Shown here piece by piece: positions 1 through 10,690 of a stretch of DNA of 64,000 nt. The notes beneath the pieces were generated by a model that worked only from the letters and a program-made list of their open reading frames with translations, made no database searches and had not been told where the DNA came from. The DNA is from Hofstenia miamia (taxonomy: Eukaryota; Xenacoelomorpha; Acoela): contig SCFE01000028.1 in assembly GCA_004352715.1 (NCBI GenBank), positions 1,339,465-1,403,464 on the forward strand, written 5' to 3'. The translations under genes were made by a program, and so were the position numbers. Position 1 is the first letter of the stretch; every line of letters starts with the position of its first letter.

Positions 1-1134
1 CAAACCGATTTGTCAGCATTTTGAAGAATTGTATCAAAGCTTTTTAAGAAATATTGAATGGTTTTTACAATTGACAAGGCGCGCTAAAAGGGTGTTAAAA
101 CATGTGTTTATGCCAAATTACATGCAAACAGTATTTTTTGCATTGCGAAATCCGATTTTTGTAAAAATATTCAAATTATTTTTATATTTAGTGTTAAAAT
201 AATGAGACGGTTTATTGTCCATGAGAACAACAACTACCCTGAAATATTTTGTTATTTGAAGACAATCTGTGTGAGTCCCGTCCAGGCGCGCCCTGCCCAA
301 AGTCAGAGGTTGTCGGGCAGTAGATATTTCTGTATCTTGTGGTGTTTTTATATTGCGTAATGTAAGAGATTGTCGCTAATTTAAGACGATAAATAAAGAG
401 GAGACAACTTTCTATCTTGAAGTGTTTTTAGATTTTAAATTTCTTCATTAGTTTGTGAGTTACAAGAGCTTAAAAAATTTTTGTCATCACAGATTTTGAA
501 AAATTCTTTTTGAAAATAGGTTTAATAAAATACTTATTGGGGAATAGTGAACAAGATTTGGAGCGTTAGAAAGATTCAGAGGTTTTGTCCAGAGATTGTC
601 AGCATCAACGGGAATGGGTGTAGATCTAGTAGTCGAAGATTTACCTAGTTAGGTAGCACTTAAAATACAGAAAAATTAATACTTAGATAGTTAATATATT
701 TTTAGGTGATTTTAATCATGAATTAAGAAATGTTTACCACTTTCTGCCTATCAACTTTTTTGCTTGGTAAATAACGAAAAATTCATGCTGCATGTATAAA
801 CTTTTGCACTAATAAATTTTTAAGTGTTTTCAGCAATAATATTTAGAACATTATATTTGCTTAAATTACCAATGCTTTTGGAAATCACGTTCTGATCAGG
901 TAACAAAATCGGGAATCGGTTTAGACAGTGTCCAGTAAATTTTGTGGCAATCGGGATGAGTCATTTATATATCATCTTATCGAATCGAATTGGACTTTCT
1001 TTTTGAATTCCCATCTATATGATATCTCAATATTTATGATTACTCTAGATTTAGAGCTACTCAAACCTGGTATCCATAAATAACGGACATATTGATTTTT
1101 AGTCAATTTTCCACTGAAAAAGAGCTAATAGATG

Positions 1135-1176
<42 letters not shown>

Positions 1177-1280
1177 GAACGTTTTTGTAAATTACAGGTT
1201 AATTACAATCATATTTTAGTACATATAAATATGATAATTGCAGGTATTTTCGCAGCTTGAGATTTGAGAAACTCCTTGAC

Positions 1281-1345
1281 CAGGTGTGTCAACGGGTCAC
1301 TTGTTCTTGACCCGTGAACCGCTCCTTTCTGACCCGCGACCCGTG
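1281..1345 (+). mobile_element. hAT-like transposon end (solo)
   Basis: Begins CAGGTGTGTCAACGGGTC and continues with scattered GACCCG and its complement (TTGACCCGTGAACCG, TGACCCGCGACCCGTG). Ends made of CAGG...GGGTC plus GGGTC/GACCC subterminal repeats are typical of Ac-like hAT elements. A related end in the opposite orientation lies at 27440-27573. No partner end or target duplication was found, so this looks like a remnant. Confidence 0.35.
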
Positions 1346-2179
1346 ATCTGAATGATAGATTGTTAGAGGTTTTTTTTCAATAAAAACATCTAAATTAGGT
1401 TAGTTTAACCTAATTTTTGAACTGATTATTTTGATGATATATATAATATATACCCTATGCTTCATATTACGCTAAAACTTTCAAAGATTAACACCATTGA
1501 AAATATATATATATATATATATATATTATACATATACATATATATAAATATATTCGACTTTATTTTTGAAAATTCTTAGTGTTTTAAAATGTTTAACCCT
1601 TTCATTAAATTCTTTTATTTAATTGATTAGATGATTTATATATATATATACAATAAAATCAACCACATTTTAATTAAAAAAGAAAAAATGTGTGAGAATA
1701 CTCCAATAAGGGCTTAAAAATGTAGGCTTAATTTTCTAACAAAACTCAAAATTCTTTGGTGTGGGTTTATGCTTAAATGACGGCCCACTCGCAACTATTA
1801 TAAATGCTTATTTTAAAGGGTTGCATAAAATTTCATTTTTTGCTACTTATATAATATTTCTAAGCAATGATCTTCGTCTATTAAATAAGATTTCAGCTAG
1901 AAATGCAGAGTAAAGCAGCCATAATTAGTAAAAAATACCTGTTTTTGTTGTCTGTACCAAGATTAAATTAGAAAAATCTCTTTTGTTAAGCGCCTCTTCT
2001 CTCTTAGTACTTAATGTTGATTATCTATTATGAATGAAAATAACACGCATTATTTTAACACTCCTGCCATATACTAAAATTATTTTTAATTAAGAATTAG
2101 CGCATATCATAACTTTAAATTGAATGTGCAATATTTTTACGCGTTATTCTTTATACATATTAGAATATAACTTTGATTG

Positions 2180-2185
2180 TTTATT
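2180..2185 (-). promoter_or_regulatory. candidate poly(A) signal of HCN
   Basis: AATAAA on the minus strand about 175 bases past the HCN stop codon. It is the first such hexamer I found downstream. In AT-rich DNA the hexamer is common by chance, so only the position supports it. Confidence 0.35.
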
Positions 2186-2358
2186 TCTGAAAATGCCACT
2201 GAGGTGATAATAAACTATTTCACATTATTCTACCCATTGCAAAATTACTGTATAAAAATAAAGTGATTTTTTCATAAATAGTCAATGTCTTTAGGAATTA
2301 AACGAATCAATGGCGTGATTCGTGAATTAAACTTCCATATAAATGATCGTTCTTCTGC

Positions 2359-2765
2359 TTATTTGTTGAGCACTGTATCTGACGTGTAAAGTTTGACGGG
2401 TGGTCGTCTGTTCCGCAGCTGACTACTTTCTTTACCACAAGCGCAACAACAACGACTGCAATTCGATGTCGGCAGTTCTTGAGATATTTTGAGCAGATTT
2501 GAAATGCTTTGTACAGTTTCCTTGTGCTTTTCATTCATTTCCTGTGCTTGTTTTGCATCTGCATCTCTCTTCCCGGAATCTAAGACGGAAACTTCTCGAC
2601 CAAGTTTGTTTAAGCGTTCACGAGCGACGTCTTCCATCACTTTTCGCATTTCAGGGAACTCAGAAAGCACTTCGTTAAAATCGTCTGCCAGCAAACAGTA
2701 CAAATTGCAATAGGATTCCGCTCGAATGTTAGCCGTGCGCTTAATCTTTGCCAGTAAGCAGATTT
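2359..2765 (-). CDS. HCN: HCN exon 8: CNBD end, C-helix and short tail
   Basis: The acceptor CGTTTTAG precedes AA at 2765, completing Glu of FGE. It continues [19 protein letters not shown], then [18 protein letters not shown] (C-helix region), to TAA at 2359-2361. The Arg-Thr pair of KRTA matches the cAMP-contacting Arg and Thr of relatives, where RGRRTA is usual. The tail after the CNBD is about 60-70 residues, with a charged, helix-like stretch, a Cys cluster (CSRCCCAC) and the end TVLNK. The long C-terminus of vertebrate HCNs and their final SNL tripeptide are absent. Confidence 0.94.
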
Positions 2766-4299
2766 CTAAAAACGATGAGTAAAAAAAATATTAAATCAAT
2801 AATTTTGTTAAGCATTTGAAAACAATATTTACCACCAAAATAGGAGCCATCTCCAAGTTGTGCTACTGAAACACCTTCAGATGTAATGACTTCTACGTTT
2901 CCTTGTTGAATGAAGTACATTTTGTCCCCAATCGTACCTTCAACTATTATGTAGTCCCCGGGTTGATAGACTTCATACTGTAATTTGGAGACAATACCAG
3001 AAACGAAAACACTGTCCGCGCCTTGAAAAAATGGCACAACGTTTACTAACTCCCGACAGTTGTAGTTCAATATCTCCTAAACAGAGATTTAGATACAGAA
3101 TGATAAAGATAAGTCTTTTACATCACGCAGGCAGTCATTGAGTTCTTCTAAAATGATCTCTTCATCAAACATCTTGCCTTTGAACTTGTATTCATAATAC
3201 TCGTGTACACGAACTTGGAGCTCTGGTGGTAACTTTCTATGAGCCATATATTCTTCAACTTGTTGTATCTAAATATTCAAAATCCTATTTCGAATTATTT
3301 TCTCAATCAGTTAGTTTATTGTTAGCGAAGTATGTACAACGACGACTAATTCTTGATGACATTTCAAACATCATCTTCAAAAATAATGATTAAGAAAAAA
3401 TATTTTAACTCTCCTTCAATTCAAGTTAAGTACCAACATAACTAGAGATTCAAATACGTCCTCTAGTGTTACCAACAAATTATACTTAGAGACAGACTTT
3501 GAATGCTAAGAAAAAAAAGTAACAGTGCTAAGGCTAATGTTAAGAAGCATTGATTGTTCCACAGTAGCTAAAATCAAAAGACGATTGTTTTCCAATTATT
3601 TTGATGATGAGAAAGCTCTTTATCTTCAGCCTGTGGACAATAAAGAAAATCTTCAAAATTTAAAGGAACTAAAATTTCTTCTTAAACTAGTAAAGCAATA
3701 TTCAATTTACACTTATTTGTCTTTACTAACGAATATTAGGGAGAAATACATTTTTTTGAAATGAATTGTTGGTACGGAAATAATCAACCAAAATTTCACA
3801 CTGGGGAAAATATATTTTAATCCAATTAATTTAAGCAAGGCAGCTAATATGTGTAAAGAATGTCTACGGAATCGTCAATGAAAAAATTTGAAAATAATTT
3901 GTCAGTATCACTAAATCTAGACAATGTTAATTATTAACTGACTAAATAATGTCACAAAGGGAAAACATGACGTGAAATAATTGGATTTCCTACCTTTTCT
4001 GTGAATTGTCGTCGAGATGAATCGAACTGTTGTATCATATTAGTTGCATGTCCAATAAAAAGTGCATAGCATGTTGCTCCTGATAACATTGAAATAATAA
4101 CCAGCCAGAGATCCATCATTGTGCGAGGTGCCGTTTGACCATAACCGATACAAAGCATATGTGACATGGCTCGAAAAAGTGCCCAACTGTATTGCTCATA
4201 CCAAGGATCATCCTAAAATTCGCTTATTAAAATTATTATTTTATACGCAATCAACATCTTGTTTGAAAATTCAGAATAAATAAATAAATAAATAAATAA

Positions 4300-4338
<39 letters not shown>

Positions 4339-5822
4339 NTGGAGCTCTGGTGGTAACTTTCTATGAGCCATATATTCTTCAACTTGTTGTATCTAAATAT
4401 TCAAAATCCTATTTCGAATTATTTTCTCAATCAGTTAGTTTATTGTTAGCGAGGTATGTACAACGACGACTAATTATACTTTTCATACATATACAAAGTT
4501 TCTACTTAGAGACAGACTTTGAATGCTAAGAAAACAAAAGTAACAGTGCTAAGGCTAATGTTAAGAAGCATTGATTGTTCCACAGTAGCTAAAATCAAAA
4601 GACGATTGTTTCCCATTATTTTGATGATGAGAAAGCTCTTTATCTTCAGCCTGTGGACAAATAAAGAAAATCTTCAAAATTTAAAGGAACTAAAATTTCT
4701 TCTTAAACTAGTAATGCAATATTCAATTTACTAACGAATATTAGTGAGAAATACATTTTTTTGAAAGAATTGTTGTAACGGAGATAATCAACCAAAATTT
4801 CACACTGGGGAAAATATATTTTAATCCAATTAATTTAAGCAAGGCAGCTAATATGTGTAAAGAATGTCTACGGAATCGNTTCACCTATTCAGGGATTAAT
4901 TATTGTTTATTGTAGAGGTATCTATTTTGTTCCATTCTTCTTCTGTGGTGCTCTAGTTCTCATCTGATGTTGAGTTTCTGATGGTGGTTTAACGTGCTAA
5001 TTAGGTTTTCAATTATTGATGCATCATGGCACCAAGGAGGGTAATTTCCGAACACTTAAGTTAAATTACATAAAAATATGTATATCGTCCAAGCTGTGTG
5101 ACACATTGCTCCGTTTTGTTGAAAAAGAAATAATGGGCTGGTATACAGTTGAGCGAGCTCCTTTGAAAGAATGCGCTGGTACTCAATTGCATTTACGGAA
5201 CGGGTACATCTAGCCATAGTTGTATATCATAACTCTGAATTGCTCCCCAGCCCACAATGAATTGGCTAATTTTAGTTGTATTTGCTATTCAGCTTTATGA
5301 CGTATGGATCTTCCCATTTTGAGCGAGATTTTTAACGGTCAAACCTTGTTTTATCTCGCAAAGCATGTTCTACTTTTTTCCGTAAAATGTATGCCAATGA
5401 TAACTTTGGAATATTGAGAATATCGGTTATATTAAACCATGAAGTTGAAAATTCAATGTTATATTTCTAATAACAATTGCAGTTCGAGGCATTTGAATTA
5501 AGTAACTTAACTATCATTAGGTGGTTAACTTTTGAACCGTCTGCGTTACAGGGTTGTAAAGATTTAGTGATCCAAAAATGTCCTAAATATTTCTTTTATG
5601 CGTTTGATTTAATCGTCAGTGCAAAGACTTGTGTCAATGACTGCACAAACAAGGAGGAGCTTTGTAACTAACTCTAAGCAGTGTGACCATTACGCAAGAT
5701 TGCAGAGAAATATTGATGGAAAACATACTCATAAAAGTGTAGGCTTTGATTAAAAAAGAGGAATCACGAAATGTTGCTCGAATATGTTCTACTTCACCAT
5801 GTTCGTAGATTTCATTGCATAT

Positions 5823-5866
<44 letters not shown>

Positions 5867-6134
5867 TATTTATTTATTTATTTCCCGCTTTCTGCTATGG
5901 AAAATGTAAAACCTTACATTTGGCGGGAAATTGTCCGAAATTTCTAAGCCATTTAGCGGGAATGGCACTTTTTCTCTAAAAAACGTATTTTTTGCCATTG
6001 CTCCTACAGTATTCACTCGAACTTAAAAATATTAACTTGGGGTAGGTAAATTAAAGCGACACTACCCTGAAAAATTTCAAAGATTTATGTTTGGAAATAC
6101 GGTCATGATGAGGCTTTTAAAAACCATTTAGCGG

Positions 6135-6169
<35 letters not shown>

Positions 6170-9100
6170 AGTTGACAATTTTACCAAACGTTTCTGTTAA
6201 TTTTTGATAACTACTGAAATATCAAAAATATTAAATCAAAATTTATGTAGCAAACAAACGCACTGAAGAATTAGTCTATGTTTTGTGATTTTAGGATATA
6301 TGTCTCGCAAATAATAGTCGATTTTGCATTTCAGTAAACTAATTTTTTAGTATGCCAATTTTCACTTTGAACAATCCAAAATATTTTGTGTGGAATTAAT
6401 ATTGTTAAAAGCATTGAGGAACACAATTAAAAATTCAATTAAAATAAAATATCACTGCGCACGGTAAAAAAAACCTAGAGTACCTCAATTTCATCAACTT
6501 TCACCCACGTTCCTTGTGGGAAATCAAAAAGACTTGGCAGAAGAAACATCAGGCAGCCGTTCCAATGACTAATGAGCACCATCATAAATATTAAATTGAA
6601 AATTCTGATGAATGCACTCGCCAAGTTGAATATCTAAAGGATTGCATTAAGCTAACAGTGCAATTGTATAGCAGGTAAAAAAAACTTCTAACCAAAATAT
6701 TACGGTACTTTATGTTTTGTTTTAATTTCAAACAAAACAGTTACAACCAAGTGTGAGTTGGTTTACTGTTCAATTACGTGGTATTGGCTTTTTACCACTT
6801 TAATTCCTAATTGTTTCAAATTTTTTATGAAATATTTTATTCTTAGTCCGAAAAAAATCAATATTTGAAACTAAAGGGGTAGATTGCCCCATGCCCCCTA
6901 AGTGCACACTTGCTTACAAGCATAAAAGAACAATATCTTTGGAATTGCCACATAAGTAATTAGCCTGAATTAAACTTCTCTTTCCTATGCAACTCTAAAA
7001 TTCAAATTTGTTGTCTACTGCATTAACTAGCAAAAGCAGTATATTCTGTGTGAATTATTGACCAATGTTATATTACAATGTAATCATAGAAACTAAGAAA
7101 TTAGAATTAGTGAAAAGGAATTTTGAAAATTTGGTGGTAAGTCAAACTCAAATTAATTTGAAAATGCTGTCTTTTATTTTGCAATCGATCATTTGGTACT
7201 GAATATTCTAGCTATACTTACTAATTATTAATTTATACAAAAAGAATTTAAAATTAATTTATTCTCTCTGACCACACCTCCTGATATAAAAATATGTCAA
7301 AATTTCTCCAAGCTGTTAGAAATTCTTATTAGACATTAATGAATTTCCCTATAATTATAACAAGAGCGTCGTAAATAAAGTGATTTGTTAAAAATACCAT
7401 TTCTAAGCAGAATGCTGTAATTTAATGTGACATAAATGCATGGGACATACTGTCTGCCATATTTTTAGGCTTCATGTAATATTTACTTAGCACATTTTCC
7501 CATTAAAAATCTTTTTTCATGAATTCATATCTTACAGTTATTTAAGCTATCTGTGAAAAACTTTAGAAATCTTATTACAAAACTGCAAATCATTTTAACT
7601 GCTTTCATATCTGAATATAAAAATTCATAAACAGTTCCTGTTTTATACATAGTTGTTCTCATGGTTGTCGATGAATAAACGTAATATCATTGAAACACCA
7701 TTATTTACTTACCACAAAATCTACAAAGAAGACTAAGGTAACTAGATGTATAATTTATACACAATGCTCAAGTCTAAATGCGGTGCTAATTTTGCCTCTG
7801 TATCAGAGGAAGCAAAAGTCCATGATAGCCTGCTGAGACGGGAAAATTTCATTTCATCCTTTTACATGATGTTTTTAATAATAAAAATTGAAAATTCGCC
7901 AAAATTTATTTTAAAATTGTAAGTCTTTTATTATTTCTAATGGGTACAATAGATAAATTGTGCCCAATATGGATAAGCTGGATTTTTGAGCAACTTTGTT
8001 TACTAACAAGTCATTTCAACAGGCAATTGCATAAAAAAAGATTGCACAGGTATAGTCACTGATAGAAAACACTTTTAAGATTAATGTTTAATATCAAATT
8101 GTAGAAACATATTGCGACCGTCAATTGAGAGAATTAAATCTCTCAAACCTTACTTGTGACCGTGGGAAAATTAATTAACTGTAATCCAATATTACTCTTA
8201 CATGTAATTCTGAATTGAAATGTAGACAATTAAAAAAATAGAAAATATTAGATTTCAATCAGTAAGGTATACCATTAAATTAATAGCTGGGTCTTCTTTA
8301 AATTTTGAAAACAACAATAACTCATTGTGGTCAGTAGATAAATATTTCTCTACTCGAAGCCAGTAAAATAATTTTAGTGCCATCATCTTGAAGTGAAACT
8401 ATATTTTTGTTCGGATTAATTATAGCAAATTTTCATATTAAAAAATGTGCTTATTTTAATAATCTACAGTTTAATAACTATGTATATATATATATATATA
8501 TACATACATATATATATATATATATATACATATAATATAATTTGCCAAAAATTTGGAAAAAATATTTTATTAAAATTACTAGTAAAATGTTTCTAGTTCT
8601 AGAAAATGCCATGTGATAGGTGTAAAGCTATTCATTAAACAGCAATGCATTAAGCAGATGAATATAGATTGTTTAGATACAAGGTTATATTCTCAATTTT
8701 CGCGAGTGATCGCTTCAACTTTTTTCACTGTTATTGGAGTTAGCATTGAATTCACAATTATTGTTTATAATTCTTTTGAGCTTCGCATTGCGCTTTATAA
8801 AGAAATTGAATGGAGTCTGGTATATCGGTCAATTTGTAACTTTACCTAAATAGTATAAAAAAATGTTTTATGCGAGAGAGTAGCACTAGCGCTAGATTTA
8901 TTAAACATCCTTGGATTTAATACAATATCATCCTGAATCGAAACAAAATTAGAATCATTAGCACAAATTAAATAATTCAATTAACAGCAAATTACTATGC
9001 GTTCAATTGTTACAATGGCAATATATAATTAATTTTGGCCCTATTATAAAAAATATTTTCCCATTTAAAAATTTTGAAGCAATGATAAGCTGAGATAACT

Positions 9101-10645
9101 TTGTGTCCCTGGGACAAATATAATCAATTGAAATCAATAGTTATAGTTATTAAATGAAAATATTTATATATTTATTTGGGCATGCTTTCTTCTCGACTTT
9201 GATATTTATCTCATTGATTGATTTTAATGCATTATCCAACCTACTTGAAATTTTAGGCTCTGTTCGCATAAAATTTTGAGATGCAAGTTAGTTTTAGAGT
9301 TTTAAGAACTGGATATCGGAATAAATACTATACAGTTGCTTTATTGATGCAGCCCAAGCAATTATTTAGATATCAAAATATATTTGCATGCTTTTGAAAT
9401 TTATTTCTTTTACAAGTTCTTAAATAAAACCTACAAAATTGGCGTATGTTGCCATCAAAAAATATTAGCAAGACCAGAACCGCATTGGCATATTTTCAAG
9501 ATTCTAGAAAATGTGTTCCAAAATGCGCTATTTTTAATGATTTACAAAACAATATTTCATCCTAAAGCCTGAGCCCTGTTTTTCTACTGATCACTGGGTA
9601 ATTTCGTTCGCTTTTGATAAATGCACAAAACTTATTAATGGAAACAATATTCTATTAGAACAAGTATGTATGATCATTAACTTTAAGAAATCAAGAGAAA
9701 ATTAACGTTCCTAAACCACAAGTTTATAAAGACATCCAAATATAGAAAACACTACAGAATAGAGGATTATCTCGTCTTTCAATTATGCCTCAAAATACCA
9801 CCTAGTCGCGAATCTCGACGTGTCATGGGGAATCCATCGACAGAAAAAAATAGATGTTATTGAAAGTTTAATAAAAATCCTCATTTATTTTTGAAAAATA
9901 GTGTATTCCCTTACGTTCTTCACAATCAGGAATTGTATTCCTAATGTAAGCATATAGAGGTCTCCATATTCTGCATTTAGCTGCCAAGCGTAAAACTAAT
10001 TCATCAATAATAAAAATTGAAATTCTTATAAATTAAATTATAAATTAAATTTTTATAAAAGAGCTATAAAAGGAATTTAATAGATTTGTATATTTTAATT
10101 AGAATTCAATACTATAGTCAGTTAATACGATCTTATTCTAGAGTCATAAAGATCTATTATGATTTAGTAAATATAAAATTCCATTGTGAAAAATGTTTTT
10201 AATAGGCAAATATCTTGTAAGCATAATGTTTACATTCATTAATTTTAATATTCAATATAAACTAAAACGAAACCGAACCCTATTCCACCTCTGAGTTGAA
10301 TATGCGCCAGTTTGGAATTTTTAAAACGGGGGCTATCATCAATATTATTGGAAAAAAATATAACCAATTTATATTATATTTGAAAACATTTACTCTTCAA
10401 GGGGAAGAAAGAAGGCGGCAAAACCCAGAATGCAAAAAGCTATTATATATAATACACATGATTTGTATTTAGTGTAGTCAGGAACCGTGGGACCCCATGG
10501 GCTTACGCACGGAGAATATTGTGAGGGGCGGGTGAAAATTTTGATCATGAGGAAGCCTGCCAATTTGTCTATAACATCATTCGCTTAAAAGATCAGATTA
10601 GATTAAACGTTAGTACTAATGATAATAATAATAATAATAATAATG

Positions 10646-10690
<45 letters not shown>

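Larger units (their letters stand above)
1..2358. other. non-coding sequence 3' of HCN
   Basis: No credible coding region seen. It contains (TA)n runs at 1137-1173 and 1503-1527, a GC-rich transposon-like end at 1281-1345, and otherwise AT-rich unique sequence. The last 150-200 bases before 2359 are probably the HCN 3' UTR on the minus strand. Confidence 0.6.

Noticed and set aside
3525-3764. Plus-strand frame repeated at 4519-4734
   Set aside because: Inside an HCN intron, no recognisable domain. The second copy is part of the assembly duplication and is frameshifted relative to the first, so selection on a protein is unlikely.
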